Numbered from the stretch's first letter, positions 11,848-20,979 are shown. The stretch is DNA of 64,000 bases from Anagrus nilaparvatae (GCA_022575985.1 JAKSXM010000272.1:22812501-22876500), one strand, 5' to 3'. The notes: generated by a model from the letters alone, not told the origin. Made by a program: numbers and translations.

Positions 11848-12093
11848 CAAGATGAAAAAGTTTCTACTAAAGATTCTTTGGGTTACTGATTCTGAAAATC
11901 AATCTATTTCTCTAGTGCGAAATTTGTAACATCCTTTAAAACATCCTTAAATTTAGATTTAGGTTTTTAAGTATTTTGTCCAATATTCATCCTTAAAAAG
12001 CTAAATCTAAATTTTAACTAATTTAAGGGTGTTGGACAAATGAATCAGCGAGCCAAGAACTTGTTTTTAGAGCTTTTCTCATCTTGGTTGCAA
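11848..12093. repeat. 250-bp inverted repeat related to the 1.1-kb palindrome
   Basis: ACCAAGATGAAAAAGTTTCT at the left pairs with CTTTTCTCATCTTGGT at the right, and an inner pair around AAATTTAGATTT/AAATCTAAATTT faces each other. The motifs TTTGGGTTACTGATTCTGAAA and its inverted form match the unit of the neighbouring palindrome. Confidence 0.65.
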
Positions 12094-12202
12094 AAACAAC
12101 AGCAAAATCATGATTTAGCTGAAATATATAAGACTTTTACATAAGATAAGATTGAGTGCAACAACATTTTTGCAAAATTAATATATAAGGTTTTTTATAT
12201 AG

Positions 12203-12995
12203 GTTTCTAAAGAGGATGTCTGGTATCTTATTGCAGAATCTGTAAAAGTAGGTTTAGAATCTAGAGGAATAAAAATAATTGATAAAAGTGAAATTCAGGT
12301 ACTAGAAAATTCAGAAAAAGAAAACGATGATTACACTGTTAAGAGAGGATTCTGGAACAACAAACCAGTGTTATTATTATTAGTTCCGAATTTTAATAGT
12401 TTTTTTTTAATAATCCTTTTGATAAGACATTATCATTTATGGAAAAAATTAATCATTATAATTTCGTAAATTTGCTTGGTGTAAATTTAAATCTAAATGA
12501 ATACGCCATCGTAATAGAAAATTTTGAAGGTTTACCATTAAATGAAATTTTAGAAAAGGAAGATTTAAAAGAAAGCCTAATGTCAAATATAGATAAAAAA
12601 AATAAGATCCATCAGCAATTCTGCGACGCAATGGCTTACATGCATGAAAATTACATCTCTAAAAATTTTATTGAACCAAATAATATTTTAATTGATCTAA
12701 ACAATGATAAATTAAAAATAAAATCATATAATTTTATGAATAAATTATTTTCAACCGTAAAAAAAGATAATGAAAATTCAAAACGAAAGTGTGAAGGTAG
12801 TATACCTGAATCATTTCCAAGTCAAGAAAAAGATGATCCTAATGAACCTGATAATGCAGTTTTCAACGAATGGTCATATAAAATTGAATGTGAATTTCTT
12901 CACGAAGTGATACCAAAAAAAGTTAGTAAATCTCTATTTAAGCTAGAATTTTGAAGGTTCTAATGAAGATTTAGACAAGTCCTCGGACAAGTCTG
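12203..12995 (+). pseudogene. protein-kinase-like pseudogene (catalytic residues lost)
   Basis: An exon begins after a good acceptor (TTTTTTATATAG|GTTTCTAAAG). The first frame reads a kinase N-lobe start (YTVKRGFWNNKPVLL), then a frameshift occurs in a T-run near 12400. The next frame continues with the C-helix (FDKTLSFMEKINHYNFVNLL), hinge (YAIVIENFEGLPLNEIL) and catalytic-loop region. The HRD.KP.N loop is replaced by KNFIEPNN, so the catalytic Asp is missing, and the DFG position reads YNF. A second frameshift at about 12950 moves to EGSNEDLDKSSDKS, ending AAATCAG|GTACTT, a possible donor. It is either a decayed gene or a pseudokinase with errors; two shifts favour decay. A related kinase relic lies 1 kb away on the other strand. 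Confidence 0.7.
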
Positions 12996-13357
12996 AAAAA
13001 TCAGGTACTTCTTTATAATTTTTGAGAAGAAAAAAAATTTATAAATTTAGATCTTAATTTTTTTAAATTTGCTTGAAAAAAATTTATAACCGGTTTGTGT
13101 AACTACACAACCAACGAGCATGGAACATGTTCACTTATAACACGGATAATAAAGTATATCTATTGTGTTCATAATATAAATATTTATATGCAAATATTTA
13201 TATTTATATGCAAATATTTATATTTAGATTTTTATTATAGAAATCATGCTGCTTAGACATCAAAGTGAATAAAATTAATTAAATTTTCAAATTATTATAG
13301 ATTTTTAAATAATATGAATTTATTTTTTATTAATTTTTACTATAAATTCTTTAAAAA

Positions 13358-13582
13358 TTCTGCACTAAAGGTCCCTAGGTACTTCTGCACCAATGCTCCC
13401 TAGGAACTTCTGCACCAAAGGTCTTTAGGGACTTCTGCACCAAAGGTACCTAGGTACTTCAGCACCAAAGGTCTTTAGGGACTTCTGCACCAAAGGTCTT
13501 TAGGTACTTCTGCACCATAGGCCCCTAGGTACTTCTGCACCAATGCTCTCTAGGTACTTCTGCACCAAAAGTCCCTGAATCG
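13358..13582 (+). repeat. 25-bp minisatellite, 9 units
   Basis: Exactly spaced 25-bp units beginning TTCTGCACCAAAGG and ending CTAGGTAC, nine in a row, with point variants such as GGTCTTTAGG and GGCCCCTAGG. It lies inside the repeat element that starts at 13083. No CRISPR features: there are no unique spacers. Confidence 0.95.
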
Positions 13583-13602
13583 AAAATATTCTAAGTCCAT
13601 TT

Positions 13603-13738
13603 GACCCCCCCCCCTAAAAGCGTCAATTTTTGACCCCCCCTCTAAAAGCGTCAATTTTTGACCCCCCCCCCCCCTAAAAGCGTCAATTTTTCACCCCCCC
13701 TAAAAACGTCAATTTTTTACCCCCCCCCCCCTAAAACT
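13603..13738 (+). repeat. ~28-bp C-run minisatellite, 5 units
   Basis: Units of a C-run of 7-14 followed by TAAAAGCGTCAATTTTTGA, about five copies with variable C-run length. It has the same layout as the array at 19310-19670 but a different unit sequence. Confidence 0.9.
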
Positions 13739-13884
13739 GCAACATATTTTTTATTTATTTTTGCTTATTTTTTATGGTAAAAGTTTTTCATAAATCCAAT
13801 AAAAACTACAAATTAAGCTGAATAATATTATACATTTCTCGATTTATTTACTAAAATATAAAGAACTCATACACATAATCTCAA

Positions 13885-14754
13885 ATATTTTGAAAAAATT
13901 TTCAATAAATTATTTACCATTTTATAAGCAGTTAATATTTTGTAAATATCAAGTGGATTGTCTTTTGCTTGGATTATGATCAAAGTACATTCTTAATACA
14001 TTTTTCAAAAATAAAGAAATTTTTGTAATATCTGGCTTATATTTACGTTTATAAAATACTGATAAAAATGTGATTCATTTAAAACACCATACCAAACTTG
14101 TATGCTACTATACAATTCCTTTAAAACACACGCAAGTGCCTACATATCACTACACTGAAAAAAAAATCCGCTTGCCGCAAGCGGAATAATTCCGCTTGCG
14201 GCAAGCGGAATTCCGCTTGTGGCCAGCGGAATTTTTTTTTCTTTGCAAATAATTGCAAATGACTTGAAACGTAAAGAAAATTTAAAAAAAACATTTTTTC
14301 TTTTCTTTTTCCAAAATTTTCTCAAACCTCGTCATACCGATATACGCATATCCCAAGTAAGCGGGAAAAAAATTTTTTTTTAATTTTCTTTACGTTTCAA
14401 GTCATTTGCAATCGTTTGACGAGAAAAAAAATTCCGCAAGCGGATTTTTTTTTCAGTGTAGCGAATATTTTATCACATGAATCGCTAACCAATTCAGATG
14501 CCCTAATTATAATATATTGTTCCTGGAATATTTTATTAGCTGATAGGGTTAAATAATTTTCTGTAAAAACCTCACTCATTCCCAAATCAATCAATTTTAC
14601 AATAACATTATTTTTAACATCTCCGTGTATTATCTTATTTTTATGTAAATATTCTATGGCTGGACAAATCTTAATTCCAATTTTATTTTTCGTTTAAATA
14701 TAATTCCATAAATTGAGACCACGTACTAATTCCGTGACTAAATTATACCGATTT
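13885..14754 (-). pseudogene. protein-kinase pseudogene split by a MITE
   Basis: The minus strand starts after the possible acceptor AACTAG at 14755. It reads hinge YNLVTELVRGLNLWNYI, a TAA, then GIKICPAIEYLHKNKIIHGD; VKNN follows. The catalytic Asp is kept in HGDVK, a few loop residues are missing, and LIDLG stands for DFG. The activation segment ends VSDSCDKIFA. A 306-bp MITE (14153-14458) follows. Beyond it the reading resumes as SDM-stop-ALACVLKEL, kinase subdomain IX with Trp mutated to TAG. The C-lobe end (FLKNVLRMYFDHNPSKRQST, near 13995) is broken by frameshifts. Four or more lesions make it a clear pseudogene. It may be a paralogue of the kinase relic at 12.2-13.0 kb. Confidence 0.75.
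14153..14458. mobile_element. 306-bp Tc1/mariner-type MITE with TA duplication
   Basis: Terminal inverted repeats of at least 20 bp: CACTGAAAAAAAAATCCGCT at the left and its reverse complement at the right, flanked by TA on both sides (14151-14152 and 14459-14460). Inside the ends are further hairpins of GCTTGCCGCAAGC type. It is inserted in a kinase coding sequence; removing it with one TA restores that frame. The same family occurs at 30074-30588, with fragments near 16523, 34230, 47830 and 51390. Confidence 0.9.
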
Positions 14755-15412
14755 CTAGTTATATAAATATAGATCTTTCATTTGACAATATTTTGATGAG
14801 TTTATATTTTATTCAAAATATAAATTTCGTTTAAATTGTAATTTCGTGATCATTATCACGAACTTTTGATTTTATTGCAACTGGAGTAAAGGAATCCCCG
14901 AGGGAATCCCTCCTTATTCGCGATTTCTGCAATCACGAATTCCGTGTTCGCGGCTTGATAGAATGCGACTGTATTTTCACATTCACGGACGAAAAATTCC
15001 GTATACACGATTTTTTTCCAGAAAAGATTTTAAATTCCAAACCACCAATAATTCATTTTCCAATAGACGAAAATTTTGTCTAAAAGCATAGCCTTATTTT
15101 TTATTAAATTTAAAAAGTTTTTATGTCAAACCATTCCAAATTAAATAAAGAAAGTGGGAAACTTTCCTCTGATCCTTAATTAATTTAACTCAATAAAAAA
15201 AAAAATAATAATTAACCTCAAATAAAATTAACCTTAATCAAAAGTACTTTTTTTCAGATTCAGTGCATTAAAAAAAAAAAAATAAAAATTAATACATACA
15301 AATTAACATTATTTGTGAATTGTATTAGAATTTGAGTTTTTAGATAAATTTTAGTATAATTTCAAGATGTTGATGGAAAAATGACATGATTCAACTATTT
15401 ATTTATTTTTTA
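14755..15412. other. intergenic, no gene seen
   Basis: AT-rich except for a GC-richer stretch at 14880-15000 with repeated CGAATTCCGTG/TTCGCG-like words (ATTCGCGATTTC, AATCACGAATTCC, GTTCGCGG). Nothing coding was found. It probably includes the upstream region of the protease gene. Confidence 0.4.
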
Positions 15413-16249
15413 ATGAGGAAAATTTCAAGTAAAAAAATCATACTTTTTATACTTTTGTGAATTTACAATTTTACTGTAACAAATTTTAATGTTAAAGGTC
15501 AATATAATATATTTGCAACACATCGTATAGCTGGAGGTATTGAAGTTGAAATTGAAAATTATCCTTACCAGGTTAGTTTACGAAAAAATGGTTTCCACTT
15601 TTGTGGAGGTAGCATTATTTCAGAATACTACATTTTGACAGCTGCTCATTGTTTAGTAAATAAAATAAATGACGAAAATGATTTGTCATTTATAACGATT
15701 CATGGTGGTACTTCATTTCGTAATAGCAATGGAGAACATCGTAATGTTGACAAATTCATTATACATGAAAACTATGATGATAATAAAACATGTACTGCTA
15801 ACGATATTGCTCTTATCAAAGTTGATAAACCCTTCATTTTTAATAAAAAATCAAATGTTCAGCCTATAAAACTTTTTGGTTCTTGTGACAAGTTAAAAGC
15901 CGGAGACTTAGCTCTTGTAACTGGTTGGGGAGAAGAAAAATTTGATGGTCCTCGCCCAAATCAATTAAGAGCAGTTTGTTTAACAATAGTTGACTCAGAT
16001 CTCTGTAAAAGTAAAATGAAATCTTTTGATGTGGAAAGACAATTTTGTGCAGGTCCCTTTGCAAGAAGTGAAAAAAATACTTGTCGAGGTGATTCTGGAG
16101 GACCTGTTGTAGTTAATGGTCGTCAAGCTGGCATTGTTTCATGTGGATATAGATGTGGTTATGAGACTTTACCTTCAACTTATACAAAAGTTTCTTATTA
16201 CAGAAAATGGATTGATAAAAAAATTAGTTGTAAGTGTTTAAATAAATAA
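15413..16249 (+). CDS. chymotrypsin-fold serine protease (S1A), intronless, stop in signal peptide
   Basis: Secreted serine endopeptidase. The protease domain starts at IAGG (15527; activation after ATHR) and is about 240 aa, full family length. The catalytic triad is present: His in TAAHC, Asp in NDIALIKV, Ser in CRGDSGGPVV. The S1 pocket is altered: the residue at chymotrypsinogen position 189 is Asn (NTCRGDSGG), Trp215 is Cys (IVSCGY) and Gly226 appears to be Ser (LPSTY), so classic trypsin specificity is unlikely. The ATG at 15413 opens a basic-hydrophobic signal peptide (MRKISSKKIILFILL) in the same frame. It is cut by TGA at 15458-15460 before the frame continues to IAGG. Either the gene has a fresh nonsense mutation, or an upstream exon is spliced in (acceptor AAAG near 15497). 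An AATAAA lies just after the stop. No introns is unusual for insect S1A genes. Confidence 0.85.
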
Positions 16250-16286
16250 GTTATAAAAAGAAGGTTAATGAATAAATAAATTAAAA

Positions 16287-16385
16287 ACTTAAAAGTGCTT
16301 CATTCAAATAATTTTGATAAAGAATTAAAGAAATAAAGGAAATTTGAAAATAAAATAAAACTAGTAAAATTAGAGGTGCCAGAAA
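16287..16385 (+). repeat. protease 3' flank, duplicated at 18255-18390
   Basis: The stretch around AATTTTGATAAAGAATTAAAG, GAAATAAAGGAAA and AAAATTAGAGGTGCCAGAAA recurs with small changes 2 kb downstream (ATTTTGATAAAGATTCAAAG, GAAATAAAGGAAA, GATTAGAGGTGCAAGAAAG). It is the 3' flank of the serine protease gene. Confidence 0.75.
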
Positions 16386-16522
16386 CTTATCAAGTTCACA
16401 GGTCCCTTTGATTCAGAGTTTATCCCGAATGCACAATACTATTTTAATTTTAGGTACATGCTGTAAAATATTATATCGGAAATTCCTTATATATATGGGA
16501 AATTCTTTCTCAAACCAATCAC

Positions 16523-16975
16523 CTACACTGAAAAAAAAAATTCCATGCCCCACGCCTTAAATTTTACAGGTCTAAGGCATCGACTAATAGCATAGTGTCC
16601 GACAGGGATGGCATTTCGAGCTCGACTTTAAAATTTACATATTAGCGTAATTATAAAACGTACCATAAGGATAAAGTACGTAAAAAGACAAAGGATTGTC
16701 CAAGTCTCTATCAAACCTCGCGAAACGCACGGATGAATCGGACCCAATAAATCAGCTTATATTGCGCGCATTATGTATAACGCATAACCGGGGCCTTGAA
16801 GCGTTTTAATTTTTGAAAACATTTTTTTGACTCAATTTGATGGTTTATGATAAAAAATAAGATTCCAGGGGTTGGCACCCCTACCTCCCCCCTGCATTCA
16901 CCGGGGGAGGTTCAACCATATTTTTATTATTTTTTTTTATTACAACAAAATTAACATATTATAAGAATATTTTTT
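16523..16975. other. GC-richer noncoding stretch, origin unknown
   Basis: Starts with a MITE-like end (TACACTGAAAAAAAAAATTCC) and continues with an island of moderate GC (16540-16800, with CGCGAAACGCACGG and TTGCGCGCATTATG). A G/C-run inverted motif follows near 16870-16915 (GGCACCCCTACC ... GGGGGAGG). No open frame of interest and no recognised repeat identity. Confidence 0.35.
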
Positions 16976-16978
16976 TAA

Positions 16979-17225
16979 CATGGAACATGTTTATAGGCAG
17001 GGGGTATTTCAAGCATGTCATTTGAGGGGGGGGGTCAAAAGGACTTATTTCGATTTATTAGAATGATTTGAGTTTAGGGGCTAAGAATAATACGGGCTTA
17101 AATACTTATAATATTTTCGATTTAGGGATTTAGAATAATTTAAGTTTTGGGACCTAAAATAATGTCGATAAAGGTACTTAAAATAGCTTTGATAAAGGGT
17201 TATAGAATGATAAAGATTTAGAAGC
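16979..17225 (-). mobile_element. minisatellite-bearing repeat element, minus copy
   Basis: Begins with the family right end in reverse (AACATGGAACATGTTTATAG), then a G-run, then ~22-bp degenerate units of the type CGATTTATTAGAATGATTTG, reverse complements of the AAATTATTCTAAGTCC units of the family. The other end is truncated against the double-hairpin element at 17233. Confidence 0.65.
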
Positions 17226-17232
17226 TAAGAAT

Positions 17233-17395
17233 TATTTTTTCTTGTCAGCGGCCAGAAAGCACTGACGAAGAAAAATCGTATACGACCCTTGTCCATAAAT
17301 AAATAATGGCCCAAATCGCAGTTTACCAAACTCGGCTTCGCCTCGGAAGGTAATTTGCCTGCGATTTGAGCCATTCTTGAAACTACTCTTCTGCG
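17233..17395. repeat. GC-rich double-hairpin element (copy 1)
   Basis: Contains stem GGCCCAAATCGCAG / TGCGATTTGAGCC around an inner hairpin CTCGGCTTCGCCTCGG. Upstream is the remnant of a second hairpin, TTGTCAGCGGCCAGAAAGCAC joined to TGACGAAG. Compared with 48123-48327, the middle of the first hairpin is deleted. GC content is far above the surroundings. Confidence 0.75.
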
Positions 17396-17639
17396 TTGAA
17401 CTGCATTGCTAAAAGTATGCCGCTATTTTTCCCATTCGGACTTGAAGCTTCTAATACTCCATTCTTGTTTTCCTGGTTTAATGCGGACTCTTGAAGTCGT
17501 GCTATTGAACCTCGTCCAATTTGTGTGCGTTCCTTGAAGCACCATCGTTGTTAATTTTGCCAAGAACCCTTTAGTTAAGCCTAAGCTTAAAAGCTCTTCA
17601 AGTAATCTTAGACTCCATACGTCCCTATAAGATATAGTA

Positions 17640-18160
17640 CAAGAAGTGAACTTGATGCTATCAGCGGGTACCTTCCTTTAACTTGCTATTGCTATGCGAA
17701 TTTCGTCCTTCTTGTATTTGTTCACTTTATCCTAATGGAGTTTATTCAAGGGTTTATAGAACCCTACGACTTGCGTGCCAATTACACAAATCTTGTTTTG
17801 CCTCTGACAGATTATATCTGATTTTCTTTTGATGTAATTATGCGGTTTTCTTCGCTTACCTTCCAACGTTTTTGACTTAGTTTCGCAGCCAAGCTTTTGG
17901 ATACTGCGTCGAGTCGCTTCATTCTGCTTCCATGTGTTCTGAAGCAAACCTGTACAACATGTGTTTCTGTCTCTATAGCATTAAAACCAGCACGACATAA
18001 CCTGTCTGACCCCTCAGCTCTTCTACGTCTACTTGTTCTACTCTTAGTAAGAAGAGCGTTAATCCTGGCTCGGCGATACTGGATATAATCTCTACCAGTA
18101 ATACCATTGCTATTAGAAAAACTATTTCATCTATAGGAACAGACTCCTCGTTAAAAACGG
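17640..18160 (-). pseudogene. R2-clade LINE 3' fragment (zinc knuckle and restriction-like endonuclease)
   Basis: The minus strand reads a C-terminal R2-type protein: YIQYRRARINALLTKSRTSR, then a CCHC zinc knuckle and its tail, CRAGFNAIETETHVVQVCFR followed by THGSRMKRLDAV. After a frameshift near 17830 the restriction-like endonuclease region appears: KSDIICQRQNKICVIGTQVV, then KLH-stop-DKVNKYKKDEIRIAIAS. The R2-clade pattern CR.GC...ET..H..Q.C..TH..R..R.D and the KPD...VI..QVV...H..K..KY pattern are both recognisable. No 28S rRNA flank is seen, so it is a dispersed or non-rDNA relic. The downstream part to about 17400 has no signal. Dead: one frameshift and several stops. Confidence 0.75.
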
Positions 18161-18254
18161 GGCTCCAGTACTAAATCATTTCATGTATAGTTGGTAATTT
18201 TGTATAGTTAATAGTTATTTTGGTATAGTTTATTCTGTCATCTAATAACTCATG

Positions 18255-18390
18255 GGCAGCTTGACAATATACAAATTCAAAAACTAAAAAGAGTCTATTT
18301 GTTCATTAAATAATTTTGATAAAGATTCAAAGAAATAAAGGAAACCTGAAAATAAAATAAGAGTATAGTATGATTAGAGGTGCAAGAAAG
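18255..18390 (+). repeat. second copy of the protease 3' flank
   Basis: Diverged duplicate of 16287-16385 (see that entry), starting around CAAATTCAAAAACTAAAAAG. No protease coding sequence precedes this copy; an R2 relic and other repeats lie there instead. A tandem copy of the protease may once have existed. Confidence 0.65.
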
Positions 18391-18899
18391 GTTTGTCAAA
18401 ATACATATAAAAAACGAATGTTACGCACACCTAGCTTGAACGAGCGAAAAGTCGAAAAAAAATGACGACAAAATCTGATACTACAAAGTTTTCGGGAATA
18501 GTTTGTTATTTTCATATTTCCATAGCAGTAAGTTGGAGCTGCTCGTCTAAAAAATTTTTAGTCAATTTTGTGGGTGTCTGAGAGATCAAAATCCGAAAAT
18601 TTGATTTTTAACAATAAATCTTTATTAAATTTAAAGAAATAGATGAAAAATTTGGATTGCCAGGGAAAAACCACTCCAGAAGAAAAAAAAACTTATCTTT
18701 TTACGATGAAATTTAGCCAAGTTATCGTCAATTTAAGATTTTGCCCAAATTCGTCTTAAAAAAGATTGAAATTTTATTGAAAAAAGTCTGTTTCTGAACT
18801 TTAAACATGCATTACTCGCTTGATTTTCATGGTAAAATAATAATTTTTTTTTTTTAAATCGATTAATTTTTCCCTGAGTATTCATTTCTTCAAGAAAAA

Positions 18900-19711
18900 A
18901 ACTTATAACCGGTTTGTGTACACACAACCAAAATGCATGGAACATGTTTACTTACATTTACATCTGTAATCTTACAGCATAGACACACAAAAAAAAATAC
19001 AATTTCCTATTTTTATAATTTGTAATTATCACCTTTACTAAATGTTAAGATTCTAAACCCAAACTATTATGATTTCCTAAACGCGTATTATTCTAGGTCC
19101 TTAAATCAAAAAAATTTTGGAACATGTTTACTTACATTTACATCTGTAATCTTACAGCATAGACACACAAAAAAAAATACAATTTCCTATTTTTATAATT
19201 TGTAATTATCACCTTTACTAAATGTTAAGATTCTAAACCCAAACTATTATGATTTCCTAAACCCAAATTATTCTAAGTCCCAAAATTGAAATTATTCCAA
19301 GTCCCATTTGACCCCCCCCCTTAAATGGGACAAATTTGTCTACCCCCCTTAAATGGGACAAATTTGACCCCACCCCCTTAAATGGGACAAATTTGACTAC
19401 CCCCCTTAAATGGGACAAATTTGACCCCCCCCCCTTAAATGGGACAAATTTGACTACCCCCCTTAAATGGGACATATTTGACTACCCCCCTTAAATGGGA
19501 CATATTTGACTACCCCCCTTAAATGGGACATATTTTACCCCCCCCCCCTTAAATGGGACAAATTTGACCCCCCCTTAAATGGGACAAATTTGACTACCCC
19601 CCTTAAATGGGACATATTTGACCCCCCCCCCTTAAATGGGACAAATTTGACCGCCCCCCCTTAATTTTCAATTTCCGAAGTACCCCCTCCCTATAAACAT
19701 GTTCCATGTTA
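18900..19711 (+). mobile_element. minisatellite-bearing repeat element, full copy nested in a foldback
   Basis: Because it interrupts the foldback, its ends can be read directly: left CTTATAACCGGTTTGTGTAC then ATGGAACATGTTTAC; right CCCTATAAACATGTTCCATG. The two ends share inverted GGAACATGTTTA/TAAACATGTTCC words. The interior holds a 144-bp exact direct duplication (18939-19082 and 19119-19262), degenerate CCAAATTATTCTAAGTCCCA units and a C-run minisatellite. Other copies: 13083, 16979, ~25960, 46750, 55858 and 62922. Confidence 0.8.
19310..19672 (+). repeat. ~27-bp C-run minisatellite, about 13 units
   Basis: Units of CCCCCCTTAAATGGGACAAA plus TTTGAC(TA), with the C-run from 6 to 10 and AAATTT/CATATTT variants. 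An apparent minus-strand open frame with repeated HLRGVVKFVPFKGG is a by-product of the repeat. Confidence 0.95.
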
Positions 19712-20245
19712 AAATCATTTTTATTGACCAAATTTCAATTTTTAGGTCGAAAACTGTGTTAAGTAAATTTTGCTACTTACAGTTTTCAAAGGCTTTTGAT
19801 TTAAAAATTGAAATTTGGTCAACAAAAATGATTTTCTTCTTAAAGAAATGAATTGCCAGGGAAAAATACATCGATTTAAAAAAAAAAATTATTATTTTAC
19901 CATGAAAATCAAGCGAGTAATGCATGTTTAAAGTTCAGAAACAGACTTTTTTCAATAAAATTTCAAAAGATAAGTTTTTTTTTCTTCTGGAGTGGTTTTT
20001 CCCTGGCAATCCAAATTTTTCATCTATTTCTTTAAATTTAATAAAGATTTATTATTAAAAATCAAATTTTCGGATTTTGATCTCTCAGTCACCCACAAAA
20101 TTGACTAAAAATTTTTTAGACGAGCAGCTCTAACTTACTGCTATGGAAATATGAAAATAACAAACTTTCCCGAAAACTTTGTAGTATCAGATTTTGTCGT
20201 CATTTTTTTTCGAGTTTTCGCTTGTTCAAGCTAGGTGTGTACGAA

Positions 20246-20975
20246 ACTATGCTTTTAAAAAGTTGTAAATTTAACCCTTTTAAACTATGTTTATAAAACT
20301 TGCAAGATTTAAAAGAAATCTTGTGTAAAGTTTATTTTTGCTAGTATTTTTTAATTATCTGATGATCCTAAGGGGAAATTGCATTCATAATTTTGCAGTA
20401 TAAGAAACGAGATATAGAATCGTTCAAACTTATTTTTATTTTTTAGAATAATCTTACGATTTTCTATTTTGGGTCTGAAAATTTTAGCCCTAAAATCATG
20501 ATCTAGCTTCAGATTAAAATCATATTTGGTGTTGTAACCCTTATATGGGTAATTCTTAATGAAACTAACTAGAATGAAAACTAGATGAAAGTCTGGGATT
20601 TTGAGAAAAACCATTTGGACTGGGTTCAGTATATAAAGGGGTCCATGAAATTGTGCCTCCTGAGTTTTTCCCGATTTAACCTAGCCTAATATTGCATAAA
20701 TAAACAAATACGAAAGCCCGGAGTTTGTTTTTATTTTTTTTTTTAAATTTATAACCAAAATTCACAAAATATAAATAATAAAAAAAAGTTTCACTGAAAA
20801 TTATGATAATAATTATTTTAATATGAAAATAACCTGTAAGTAACCAACACATGTTTCAAAATATTATTGTTAGGTATATAAAAATTTTATTAATAATTAT
20901 ATTTATTAATTATATTTATTAATAGCAAAGAAATAAAAAAAAAAACGCTGCCAAGTAATTAGCACTATGTTTCCT
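20246..20975. other. AT-rich spacer, no gene seen
   Basis: No supported gene. A minus-strand open frame at 20351-20614 has no family features and no splice context. A short phrase near 20580 (TGGGATTTTGAGAAAAACCA, then GGGTTCAGTATATA) has an inverted counterpart near 28040 (ACCGAACCCAGTC ... CAAAATCCCAGA), pointing to another dispersed repeat. Confidence 0.4.
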
Positions 20976-20979
20976 CATT

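Larger units (their letters stand above)
13083..13745 (+). mobile_element. minisatellite-bearing repeat element, 3'-truncated copy
   Basis: Begins with TTATAACCGGTTTGTGTA, ACACAACC and ATGGAACATGTT, the conserved left end of a family found at least seven times here (best copy 18900-19711). The interior holds two minisatellites, and the link GAATCGAAAATATTCTAAGTCC between them is family sequence. The usual right end (CCCTATAAACATGTTCCAT) is missing. Confidence 0.65.
18424..20245. repeat. ~1-kb foldback element split by a nested insertion
   Basis: Left arm 18424-18898 (ACGCACACCTAGCTTGAACG onward) and right arm 19712-20245 are inverted copies. The middle matches the loop region of the foldback at 59947-61545 (GCCAGGGAAAAA, CTGTTTCTGAACTTTAAACA, AATTGAAATTTGG). 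The segment 18900-19711 interrupts it. Open frames in the arms mirror each other on the two strands and are not genes. Confidence 0.85.

Noticed and set aside
13358..13738. CRISPR-like regular spacing
   Set aside because: Units are contiguous with no unique spacers and the host is eukaryotic; these are minisatellites.
15864..16064. Minus-strand open frame
   Set aside because: Shadow of the serine protease coding sequence.
12203..16249. Polydnavirus or viral segment (kinases next to an intronless protease)
   Set aside because: No viral structural, capsid or excision-motif sequence was recognised, and the kinases are decayed; ordinary insect DNA with transposons explains the region.
17897..18088. 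Plus-strand open frame
   Set aside because: It is the shadow of the R2-type fragment on the other strand.
19257..19475. Repetitive open frame with HLRGVVKFVPFKGG units
   Set aside because: It is the reverse reading of the C-run minisatellite.
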